Shown: positions 26,584 through 32,791 of the stretch, piece by piece
Numbering within the stretch: position 1 is the stretch's first letter
Layout: each line of letters opens with the position of its first letter
Assembly: GCF_034376665.1 (NCBI RefSeq)
Contig: NZ_JAXMJI010000044.1
Span: forward strand, 1-32,791
DNA: 32,791 nt
Direction of reading: 5' to 3'
Source of the DNA: Allopontixanthobacter sp034376665
GTDB taxonomy: Bacteria; Pseudomonadota; Alphaproteobacteria; Sphingomonadales; Sphingomonadaceae
The notes under the pieces: generated by a model
The model's input: only the letters and a program-made list of their open reading frames with translations
What the model was told of the DNA's origin: nothing
Database searches by the model: none
Position numbers and translations under genes: made by a program

Positions 26584-27276
26584 CTATGCGGCTAGAACTT
26601 GCTCTTGGCCGAACAAATCATCCGGATCAATTTCCGGTTTTCTGTCATTGAAAGCATAGATCGAGACGATACGCTCGCCGTCCCATTCGAAACGGTAGTG
26701 AACGGTCTGTACAGATCGGCCGAGTGCGTTCTTGTCGGTTACGGCCAGGCAATCGGCAAAAGGACGCTCATGCGCTCGGAAAAGCACACCGGCTGCATCT
26801 TCAGGCAGCGGGTTGGCTGCCTCACGCCTTACCGTCAGCTCGGTGGAATCAGGGAGGTGCCGAAGATCGGCAAAACTTCCTTCGACCGGCGTTTTAAGCA
26901 TTCGCATGTCCAGTCCAATCGGCGGCTCGCTGGTTCGACGTAGGAACAGTTCCCGCCGTCGCACGGCGATAGCAAGCGCAGTTTGAATATCGGTTGCGAG
27001 TTCCAGGGCGGGTCGCGTCGGCTCGAAGAACCGGCTACCTTCAGGATTGATGTATTTGAACGGTGCGAGATTCCAGTTCTGGAGTTGAGGAGAATCGGGG
27101 TTTCCATAAATCTCTAACAATCGGCTCTCCGATTGGAGCCGCGGATTGGTCAGATTCTCGACCCCGACCAGCTCCCCGAAGCGATCGTTCGCAACCAGCC
27201 CCGCATAGACAGGAACTGGCGGAAAGCGCGATGGAATGAGGCGATAGCCGACGCCCTTGTATGGAACAAGTTCCAC
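26584..27276 (-). CDS. RES-domain toxin (NAD+-phosphorylase-like family)
   Basis: A 230-residue RES-domain protein. Characterised RES toxins degrade NAD+ (phosphorolysis) in the cytoplasm and are held in check by an Xre/MbcA-type partner. Visible: YRLIPSRFPPVPVY (Arg12), NPEGSRFF (Arg82), TDIQTALAIAVRRREL (Glu109), then GVLFRAHERPFADCLAV and SVQTVHYRFEWDGERI, the usual C-terminal block. The residue where many members have Ser appears to be Ala168 (FRAHE), so activity is not assured. It starts 3 bp after the antitoxin stop. Confidence 0.8.
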   Translation of the reverse strand: MELVPYKGVGYRLIPSRFPPVPVYAGLVANDRFGELVGVENLTNPRLQSESRLLEIYGNPDSPQLQNWNLAPFKYINPEGSRFFEPTRPALELATDIQTALAIAVRRRELFLRRTSEPPIGLDMRMLKTPVEGSFADLRHLPDSTELTVRREAANPLPEDAAGVLFRAHERPFADCLAVTDKNALGRSVQTVHYRFEWDGERIVSIYAFNDRKPEIDPDDLFGQEQVLAA

Positions 27277-27279
27277 GTT

Positions 27280-27675
27280 CTAGCCTCCACGCTGCGCATC
27301 GATGTACTGGCGCACGTCGAGGATGTCGGACATCTTGCCCCCGAGCATGACATCCAATGCACTGCGCCCGTCCCAGTAGTCATTGGGTCGGCTTATCCAG
27401 GCTTCACCACGATCGTCGCGCGTGAAGAGAATTCTGAGCGCCTTCCAAATGCTCAGCAGGTGAGACAGGCGTTCGATCGTGTCATGCGGCAGGTTGCCGC
27501 CTTCCTTCTTCCACTTGAAGAAGGTCGATCGGCCCGGCGATCCGAGCAGTATGATCTGCTGATCCGTGGTCAAATCCCAGCGCTCGGTTATCTCGAAAAA
27601 CGCTTCTAGCTCAGCTGCTGGAGTCTTTTCAGCCCGGCCGCCCATGAGGGCGCCGGGCACGGCGTGTTGCAACAT
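27280..27675 (-). CDS. Xre/MbcA/ParS-type antitoxin (DUF2384)
   Basis: A 131-residue antitoxin. An N-terminal HTH region (about 35-80: LTTDQQIILLGSPGRSTFFK, then LSHLLSIWKALRILF) and a C-terminal toxin-binding segment (ISRPNDYWDGRSALDVMLGG then SDILDVRQYIDAQRGG), the MbcA/ParS/Xre signature. It should neutralise the RES protein by blocking its active site and repress its own operon. Start ATG 27675 has weak GGAAG; MGGRAEK at 27645 is an alternative. The two palindromes just upstream are candidate operators. Confidence 0.88.
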   Translation of the reverse strand: MLQHAVPGALMGGRAEKTPAAELEAFFEITERWDLTTDQQIILLGSPGRSTFFKWKKEGGNLPHDTIERLSHLLSIWKALRILFTRDDRGEAWISRPNDYWDGRSALDVMLGGKMSDILDVRQYIDAQRGG

Positions 27676-27696
27676 GTCTACTTCCGATCCATATTT

Positions 27697-27763
27697 GGAC
27701 TTGACAGCCTAATTAGTCCCGAGTCATACACTCCATTTCGGGACTCGATTCCAACTTTAGTCC
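27697..27763. promoter_or_regulatory. Two matched operator-like palindromes in the divergent promoter region
   Basis: GGACT (27697-27701) - N13 - AGTCC (27715-27719), and again GGACT (27741-27745) - N13 - AGTCC (27759-27763). The two 23-bp sites have identical half-sites and spacing, with centres 44 bp (about four helical turns) apart. The outer half-sites extend to a perfect ATTTGGACT (27693-27701) / AGTCCAAAT (27759-27767), the inner ones to AGTCCCGA (27715-27722) / TCGGGACT (27738-27745). Likely bound by the Xre antitoxin; could also regulate the divergent small gene. Confidence 0.65.
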
Positions 27764-27808
27764 AAATTGCGCGGCGCGCAAGAGTCTTAAGGTTAAAGGA
27801 GACGTCAC

Positions 27809-28024
27809 ATGGCAGGGAAGAAGGGTGGTGGTCGGTATCGCAGTGCAATCAGCGGGCGCTACGTGACAGCGAAGCACGGCAAGGTGAGTCCGCGCACGAC
27901 GGTCAAGGAAAGTGGAGGAAAGTCCGGTAGCACTGGTGGTGCCTATCGCAGCGCGATCAGCGGGCGGTTCGTTACGGCCAAGCAAGGGCGCTCCAGTCCG
28001 CACACCACAGTACGCGAGAAATGA
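27809..28024 (+). CDS. Small basic protein with two copies of an RSAISGR-type motif
   Basis: A 71-residue, highly basic protein. After MAGKKGGGR come two near-identical units, YRSAISGRYVTAK...SPRTTVKES (10-35) and YRSAISGRFVTAK...SPHTTVREK (46-71), joined by a Gly/Ser linker. I recall single copies of this RSA-x-(S/T)-GR-(F/Y)-VT motif in small proteins of phages and bacteria, without a known function. The start has AAAGGAG 8 nt upstream. Its stop is followed immediately by the ATG of the DUF2235 gene (TGAATG), so the two are probably co-translated. Divergent from the RES-Xre pair. Confidence 0.75.
   Translation: MAGKKGGGRYRSAISGRYVTAKHGKVSPRTTVKESGGKSGSTGGAYRSAISGRFVTAKQGRSSPHTTVREK
27836..28021 (+). 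repeat. Internal tandem duplication in the small-protein gene
   Basis: Unit 1 at 27836-27913 and unit 2 at 27944-28021 (108-nt period) encode the two RSAISGR motifs. Codons have drifted between copies (for example CGCTACGTG against CGGTTCGTT) while residues are kept, indicating an old duplication under protein-level selection. Confidence 0.7.
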
Positions 28025-29587
28025 ATGCGGTTTCGGCGGGCGCAACTCCTGCCGAACTTGTACAGGAAGATGAAGGTTTGCATGCTCGAAGACTTAGCCA
28101 CCAGTATCAGCGCCATCGATAGCGAGGGACATATCTCCCAACCCACGCCTGCCGGTCGCAGGTTGGTTTTCTGTTTCGACGGTTCGTGGAACAAGCTCGA
28201 TACCAAGCAGCATCCCACCAATGTTGTGCTGGTCGCAGAAAGCGTTCCCCCGATCGACAAGGATGGCCGGGACCAGATTGTCTTCTACGATGAGGGCGTC
28301 GGCACTTCTTCCGACGAAGCCTTCCGAGGCGGTGCCTTCGGCAAGGGGTTAATCGCCAATGTTCAGGAAGCCTACCGCTTCCTGATCTTCAACTACCGGC
28401 CGGGCGATGAGATATTCGTCTTCGGGTTCAGTCGCGGTGCCTTTACTGCGCGGACCTTCATCGGTTTCATTAAGTGCGCCGGTATCCTGTCTGTCAACAG
28501 CGCCCGCCAAATCCGCCGAGCCTGGGAGCTTTACCGCGAGTGCGCGAGTAATGATGGCGATGCTGCCCAAGAGGTGCTGGAGTTTCGCTTGGAGCACTGT
28601 CCAGATTTGTGCGTGTCAGAAGTGGAGCTTGCGTGGCGGCGACGCAAGAATCCTGAAGCTGCTGCCCACGTCATCAGGGTAAGGTATTGCGGCGTTTGGG
28701 ACACGGTTGGCTCGCTCGGCTGGAAGGCAGTCGCCGCTACTTTCGATCGACGGCCCGACAAGCGCTACAAGCAGCACGACACGCAACTCTCCCAACTCGT
28801 CGAAGGCGCTCGTCATGCCGTCGCACTCGACGAACGGCGCGTTCATTTCATGCCGACGTTATTGCGCAATATCCGTGAGCTCAATGTCGCCGCCGGCCAC
28901 GATCCCTATGGCGAGGATGCGCCCTACCAGGAGAAGTGGTTCCCCGGCGATCATGGATCAGTCGGCGGCGGTGGTCCCGAGCGCGGACTCTCCAACGCAG
29001 CGCTTCATTGGGTTATGAAAGGAGCGATCGATATGGGACTTGAGGTCGACCTCACCGGTCGCTCGCAACTCTCGGATATCCGCTACGATGCATCGGCTCC
29101 GCTGCACAATACCCCGTCCGAAGGGCTGAAATGGAAGACGATCGGTAGCTATGTCACCGGACGCGGACTGGCCTTTTTCAAGGACAAGCTGCTCACCTCC
29201 TCGCGCAGTGGCCCAGCGGAGATCTGCGACATACATCCTTCCGCGCTGCGCAAATGGTTCCTGCCACCTACCGAAAGCAAAGACAAAGGCTACCGCCCCA
29301 AGACCCTTAAGCATTTGAAGGAAAAGATCGAAGAGCAGCGTGACCTGTTCGATCCGCCCGCGAAAGAAGACTATCCCGTACACGTCGTAGAGCCTGGCGA
29401 AAGTCTTTATCGCATCGCGCGCAGGCTGCTTGGCGATCCGGCCCGGCGCGCTGAGATTTTCGCGCTCAACCGTGATCTGATCGACGATCCCGACGACATC
29501 TTCCCGGGAGATAAGCTGCGCCTCCCTCTGGGCGCCACGTCTGGAACTGTCGAGGAAGAAAAGATTCCAAAAGATGAGGCAGTCTGA
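28025..29587 (+). CDS. DUF2235 alpha/beta-hydrolase (Tle1-like) with C-terminal LysM domain
   Basis: A 520-residue protein. DUF2235 region (about 45-370): RRLVFCFDGSWNKLDT, VFGFSRGAFTAR with nucleophile Ser136 in G-F-S-R-G, RYCGVWDTVGSLG (likely Asp) and WFPGDHGSVGGG (likely His). Tle1-type T6SS phospholipases belong to this family. The last domain (about 450-501) is a LysM: HVVEPGESLYRIARRLLGD ... FPGDKLRLP, which binds peptidoglycan-type glycans. No signal peptide is visible. Starts at 28070 and 28082 are alternatives (GAAGG before 28082). It abuts the small protein; no VgrG/Hcp or other T6SS gene is seen nearby. Confidence 0.85.
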   Translation: MRFRRAQLLPNLYRKMKVCMLEDLATSISAIDSEGHISQPTPAGRRLVFCFDGSWNKLDTKQHPTNVVLVAESVPPIDKDGRDQIVFYDEGVGTSSDEAFRGGAFGKGLIANVQEAYRFLIFNYRPGDEIFVFGFSRGAFTARTFIGFIKCAGILSVNSARQIRRAWELYRECASNDGDAAQEVLEFRLEHCPDLCVSEVELAWRRRKNPEAAAHVIRVRYCGVWDTVGSLGWKAVAATFDRRPDKRYKQHDTQLSQLVEGARHAVALDERRVHFMPTLLRNIRELNVAAGHDPYGEDAPYQEKWFPGDHGSVGGGGPERGLSNAALHWVMKGAIDMGLEVDLTGRSQLSDIRYDASAPLHNTPSEGLKWKTIGSYVTGRGLAFFKDKLLTSSRSGPAEICDIHPSALRKWFLPPTESKDKGYRPKTLKHLKEKIEEQRDLFDPPAKEDYPVHVVEPGESLYRIARRLLGDPARRAEIFALNRDLIDDPDDIFPGDKLRLPLGATSGTVEEEKIPKDEAV

Positions 29588-29768
29588 GGATACGGACTTA
29601 CTTCGCCGATTTTATAGCGTATCTCGTTGGTCAACCGGCCGCATGGAGCGTTTTACACTGGGTACTTTTCCCTTGTAACTGGCCTCTTCATGAATTGACG
29701 TACGACACCTTAGCGGCCTCAATCAAAGAGCGTCTTGTTCTTTCTCTTCTCGAGATCAAGGGGACAAA
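29588..29768 (+). promoter_or_regulatory. Intergenic region, probable CBASS promoter
   Basis: Gap of 181 bp with no ORF. It is A/T-richer than its surroundings. A TTGACG at 29695-29700 may be a -35 box, but no good -10 follows. AAGGGG lies 7 nt before the CapV ATG. No clear terminator for the DUF2235 gene was found. Confidence 0.4.
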
Positions 29769-30755
29769 ATGAGTTTCCGCATTTTATCATTGTCTGGCGG
29801 CGGCTTTCTGGGCCTTTACACTGCAGCGTTGCTTGCAGAACTCGAAGAGCGCTCGGGCAGATCGGTAGCTGACGCGTTCGATCTATTCGCGGGCACCTCC
29901 ATCGGTGGGATCATAGCATTGGGGCTTTCGGCGGGACGAAGTGCGGTCGAGATACGAGACACCTTTATAGCGCATGGCCCAGCGATCTTCCCTAAGGACA
30001 TTGCTAAGTATTCGGCCGAGAAATTTGGCCGTTTCCTTCGAAACATTCCCTCACCCTCCTACTCTCCGACGGCGCTGCGTGACACCATCGCCGACATCGT
30101 GGGATCAGAGACGCGGATGTTTGATTTGCGAAGGCCCACCGTCATACCCGCCGTAAATCTCACAAAGGGCGGGCCAAGAATTTTCAAGACAGGCCACAAT
30201 GGTCGGTTTGTCATCGATTGGCGATTGCCAGTCGTCGACGTAGCCCTCGCTACATCGGCAGCACCCACATATTTTCCGGCTCACCGCATCGGTAATGAAC
30301 TCTTCGCGGATGGCGGCATGTACGCCAACTCTCCCGACCTTATCGCATTGCATGAGGCTGAGATGTTTCTGGGGGTCGATCGCAAGGAGGTGAAAGTGCT
30401 GAGCATCGGCACCACCACGACGGATTTCGCCATGTCAGGCTCAGCCGATCCCAATCTCGGTTTGTGGGGCTGGGCTAAGGGCCAGCGCCTTTCCAATATT
30501 ATGATCGGCGCTCAGCAGGCGCTCACGAACGACATGATGATTCACGCGCTGGGCGATCGCTACATGCGCATAGATCGCCGCCAGTCGGATGAGCAGCGTC
30601 TCGAACTGGCTCTGGATGTCGCAACCCCACGCGCGATCGCAAACTTGCAATCTCTCGCTGCAAATTCGTTTGCCGAAGTATCGGCCGACCCACGCCTTCT
30701 GGATTTCTTGTCGCACGACGCGCCGGAATTCACGTTCATCAACGCTAATTTTTGA
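29769..30755 (+). CDS. capV: Patatin-like phospholipase, CBASS effector (CapV-type)
   Basis: A 328-residue patatin. The oxyanion loop SGGGFLGLY (9-17), nucleophile Ser44 in GTSIGG and catalytic Asp181 in ADGGMYANSP form the Ser-Asp dyad. In CBASS, CapV is switched on by a cyclic dinucleotide and degrades the inner membrane, causing abortive infection. Here the CD-NTase gene begins 7 bp after its stop, a clear operon. No N-terminal signal or membrane helix, consistent with a cytoplasmic effector. The CBASS call rests on the neighbour as much as on the sequence. Confidence 0.9.
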   Translation: MSFRILSLSGGGFLGLYTAALLAELEERSGRSVADAFDLFAGTSIGGIIALGLSAGRSAVEIRDTFIAHGPAIFPKDIAKYSAEKFGRFLRNIPSPSYSPTALRDTIADIVGSETRMFDLRRPTVIPAVNLTKGGPRIFKTGHNGRFVIDWRLPVVDVALATSAAPTYFPAHRIGNELFADGGMYANSPDLIALHEAEMFLGVDRKEVKVLSIGTTTTDFAMSGSADPNLGLWGWAKGQRLSNIMIGAQQALTNDMMIHALGDRYMRIDRRQSDEQRLELALDVATPRAIANLQSLAANSFAEVSADPRLLDFLSHDAPEFTFINANF

Positions 30756-30762
30756 GTTTCTG

Positions 30763-32172
30763 ATGGCCCACGCAGCACGTCTATTTTTCAAGCAAAATTC
30801 TGAGCAGACGCTTCACGCCAGAATTACACCGTCGTCCGAACAATTCGAATCTCAGCAGGCAAGGTGGAACGACCTCGCAGATTTCCTGAGGGCACGGCTG
30901 AAAGAAGACACAGGGTATCCGATCAGCACCTGGCTACAAGGGTCGTACAAGTTCGCCACGCAAATCCGCCCTTCGAAGACGGGAAGGGAATTCGACATCG
31001 ATTTAGGGCTCTATTTCGAGTGGCCGGGCGAGGATGATGCTGACGAATACGGCCCATGCGGATTCAAGGAATTCGTGCAGAATGCGCTAGAGGACTACGC
31101 AGCGGACGCCGATAATGATGCGCGCAACGTAGATGATCCAAAGGAACGGTGCGGGCGCGTAAATTTCGAACCAGATTTTCATATTGATGTCCCTTGCTAT
31201 CACCTAGACCGAGATGACGACAGGAGGGCTCTCGCGACCGAAACGAAGGGTTGGGAGACGAGCGATCCCAAGGCTATGTACAAATGGTTCCGGGATCTGA
31301 ATGAGGACGCTGTTCGGGCGTTAATACGGCGCCTGGTGCGCTACCTGAAAATGTGGGCCGCCCTCAAGATTGAGGATGACCAAGGCCGACCATCATCGAT
31401 CATGTTGACAGTTCTCGCGGGCGAGGGATTTGGGAAAATCGACCGCAATGCCTGCGATGGTGATGATGAGCTGTTGGAAGCGCTGATAACCTTGATTGCA
31501 GACCGGTTCGATGGGTCGAAGGAAGTCGCTAATCCAGTCGACCAAGACGAGGATCTGAATCGTCTTTCCGACGAGGCAAACGAGGGGTTCGCCAAAAAGT
31601 TGCGCGAGTTCGAAGAAATTGCTCGGCGCGCCAACGCGGCCACCAACGAAGAGACAGCTGCGGAGATTTGGACAGAGGCCTTCGAACACTTTTTTCCAAT
31701 GCCGGAAGATATGGAAGAGGGAGAAGACGAAGCTTCAGCAGCGAATCAGACGGAAGGTCAAAGCACTGCTCTGGCTACATACGCTTTCGATCCGAGGATC
31801 AGTGTGCGCGCTGTGTCTAAGGGCAATCCGAATTACACCAGAGAGGGTATCAACTCGCTTCCTCTAATCTGCAAAAACTGCCGTATTTATTTCAAGCTGG
31901 AGAACGCACCCGATCTTCCCGTGGGGGCCTCTGTTCGCTGGACCGTCCGCAACAAAGGGCGAGATGCATGGCGCATCAATGACATCGGACATCTGTCCGG
32001 AGACGGCGATACTGCTGAAGAGAATTCTGCCTATAATGGCAAGCACTCAATGGACGTTACGGTCTATCAGTTTGGACGCATTATCGGGCGACGTCGCGTT
32101 GAAATCGAAGTTCGCGGAAATGCCATGCCTGCAAGACAGTTGCCCAGGAGGCGGGGTTTTTTGCGGCGCTGA
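30763..32172 (+). CDS. CD-NTase (DncV/cGAS-like cyclic-nucleotide synthase) with AGS-C-like tail
   Basis: A 469-residue CD-NTase that makes a cyclic oligonucleotide signal on phage infection. Nucleotidyltransferase core: LQGSYKFATQIRP (Gly60-Ser61), FDIDLGLYF with Asp78/Asp80, and HIDVPCY with Asp142, the three metal ligands. A helical region (about 190-330) follows, then a C-terminal domain from about 345 resembling AGS-C, the adenylyl/guanylyl and SMODS sensor (RAVSKGNPN, KNCRIYFKLENAP, VRWTVRNKGRDAWRIND). Product cannot be predicted by eye. No ribosome-binding site; probably translated by coupling to capV. Confidence 0.9.
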   Translation: MAHAARLFFKQNSEQTLHARITPSSEQFESQQARWNDLADFLRARLKEDTGYPISTWLQGSYKFATQIRPSKTGREFDIDLGLYFEWPGEDDADEYGPCGFKEFVQNALEDYAADADNDARNVDDPKERCGRVNFEPDFHIDVPCYHLDRDDDRRALATETKGWETSDPKAMYKWFRDLNEDAVRALIRRLVRYLKMWAALKIEDDQGRPSSIMLTVLAGEGFGKIDRNACDGDDELLEALITLIADRFDGSKEVANPVDQDEDLNRLSDEANEGFAKKLREFEEIARRANAATNEETAAEIWTEAFEHFFPMPEDMEEGEDEASAANQTEGQSTALATYAFDPRISVRAVSKGNPNYTREGINSLPLICKNCRIYFKLENAPDLPVGASVRWTVRNKGRDAWRINDIGHLSGDGDTAEENSAYNGKHSMDVTVYQFGRIIGRRRVEIEVRGNAMPARQLPRRRGFLRR

Positions 32173-32275
32173 GGATTGGGTCGGTAGCCTGGGTGAGAGC
32201 GGAGAAGAATGGCAGCCTTCGGACGATTGCGAAACGCGCACCAACTTCCGAAATGAGGACGCGAAGCCACCGCCT

Positions 32276-32485
32276 TCAACTATCCTCAGCTTGATAAAAC
32301 ATGGGGTTTCTCATCCATGCGTTGACGGCGGACTCCCGCCAGCCGGCGCAGCGGGTGGCAATACGCACCTGTCTCGGAAATGCGCCGATCTGGATTTTTC
32401 GGTACAGTGTCGCCCGCGATAGTCCGGTACGATCAAGCACGGCGTTGAGGCGAAGGATGCGGTCTGGAGCGTCGTTGGTCATCAT
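32276..32485 (-). CDS. AlpA-family transcriptional regulator
   Basis: A 69-residue HTH protein matching the AlpA family: LNAVLDRTGLSRATLYRKIQ, then GAFPRQVRIATRCAGWRES and AVNAWM. Such proteins regulate integrase/excision in P4-like islands and prophages. ATG 32485 has AGGA about 8 nt upstream; an upstream Met at 32530 is possible. It points back toward the CBASS operon and converges with it, a typical place for an island's own control gene. Confidence 0.85.
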   Translation of the reverse strand: MMTNDAPDRILRLNAVLDRTGLSRATLYRKIQIGAFPRQVRIATRCAGWRESAVNAWMRNPMFYQAEDS

Positions 32486-32791
32486 GCTGGTTCCTGAGTT
32501 GCGGTTGGTTGTCGTGCTCCCCTGGAACAAGAATTGAGACCGAATCCTTTGAGGTCAAGGCTCTGAAAAATAGCCTTTTGCGCCATACCTTACCCTTGGT
32601 TTCCGATGAGGGCCCAACGTTGCCGAGCGTGCGAAAAATAATTTTCGGCCATGCGACAAGCCGGGGCGTCACCCGGTCCTTCGGCCCGGGCCGCGCTCTA
32701 CTTTCGCTACGCTTCAGCCGAGCCGCCTTCGGCGTCTCGGCGGCCTGGCCGTGACGATCGCTGACGCTTGCCGGGCCGCCTTTCGCGGCCC
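32486..32791. other. Terminal non-coding stretch with hairpins
   Basis: No gene supported. It holds GCCGAGCCGCC (32717-32727) / GGCGTCTCGGC (32731-32741), an 11-bp stem with one mismatch and a TTC loop, and GGGCCGC (32773-32779) / GCGGCCC (32785-32791), plus the palindrome GGCCCGGGCC (32684-32693). Without a T tract these are not obvious terminators. It may be the leader of the next gene or part of a repeat; the window ends here. Confidence 0.4.

Larger units (their letters stand above)
24846..32791. mobile_element. Genomic island beside tRNA-Gly, right end not reached
   Basis: A tRNA gene, then a tyrosine integrase pointing away from it, then cargo (toxin-antitoxin, DUF2235-LysM, CBASS, AlpA regulator) is the P4-type island layout. 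Composition shifts too: many cargo codons end in A/T, notably in the CapV and CD-NTase genes, unlike the strongly GC-ending core genes to the left. The left edge is the tRNA 3' end; the right att copy must lie beyond the window. Confidence 0.8.

Noticed and set aside
32433..32672. 79-codon minus-strand frame upstream of alpA
   Set aside because: It overlaps the alpA start in another frame, has a low-complexity basic translation and no recognisable start context.
24920..32791. Search by eye for a second tRNA-Gly 3'-end copy (attR)
   Set aside because: None found in the window, so the right boundary of the island is not called.
30763..32791. Cap2 (E1/E2) and Cap3 (JAB) genes expected of a type II CBASS
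   Set aside because: No E1-like nucleotide motif, E2 cysteine region or JAMM motif in any frame after the CD-NTase gene up to the window end.

Overview
The window looks like a chromosomal segment of a high-GC alphaproteobacterium, most likely Sphingomonadales (Erythrobacteraceae/Sphingomonadaceae-like). This rests on gene content and style: a BamF/DUF3035 lipoprotein beside lspA, a three-gene bc1 operon (petABC), strongly GC-ending codons, and a dispersed palindrome with a CCCCGC-(CTTC)-GCGGGG core. The genus is inference; no rRNA gene is present.

Bases 1-24840 are conserved core chromosome. A partial CorC-type gene ends at 166. A very compact minus-strand block follows, read gpmA-purE-purK-folA-M19 dipeptidase-ribF-ileS-lspA-bamF (9096 down to 181), with 4-nt stop/start overlaps at most junctions. 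A small basic-protein gene (9128-9295) lies just upstream of it. A tRNA-Thr(GGT) follows. Then come a two-gene bacterial-PH-domain membrane pair, a small GNAT protein, threonine aldolase coupled to an EamA transporter, a Rossmann-fold epimerase-like gene, pepN with pgeF, petA-petB-petC with an intrinsic terminator, apt, a Na+/H+ antiporter with a nucleotide-binding tail, and an OmpA-like lipoprotein. A REP-like inverted-repeat element sits in frame inside ileS and is translated into the editing-domain region.

From tRNA-Gly(TCC) at 24846-24919 to the window end the DNA changes character. A P4-type tyrosine integrase starts about 200 bp after the tRNA, the usual layout of a tRNA-integrated genomic island; the far junction is not in the window. 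Cargo in order: a RES-Xre toxin-antitoxin pair (minus strand); a divergent control region with two matching GGACT-N13-AGTCC sites; a 71-residue protein made of two copies of a 26-residue motif, abutting a DUF2235 hydrolase with a C-terminal LysM domain; a CBASS core of a CapV-type patatin phospholipase and a CD-NTase with an AGS-C-like C-terminal domain; and an AlpA-type regulator. The last ~300 bases hold hairpins but no recognisable gene.

The island reads as a compact defence/conflict cluster with two unrelated lipid-hydrolase-type enzymes side by side. The CBASS part is a known class, though no Cap2/Cap3 partners are visible. The least explained unit is the duplicated-motif small protein plus DUF2235-LysM hydrolase, which is my best candidate for an undescribed two-gene system.
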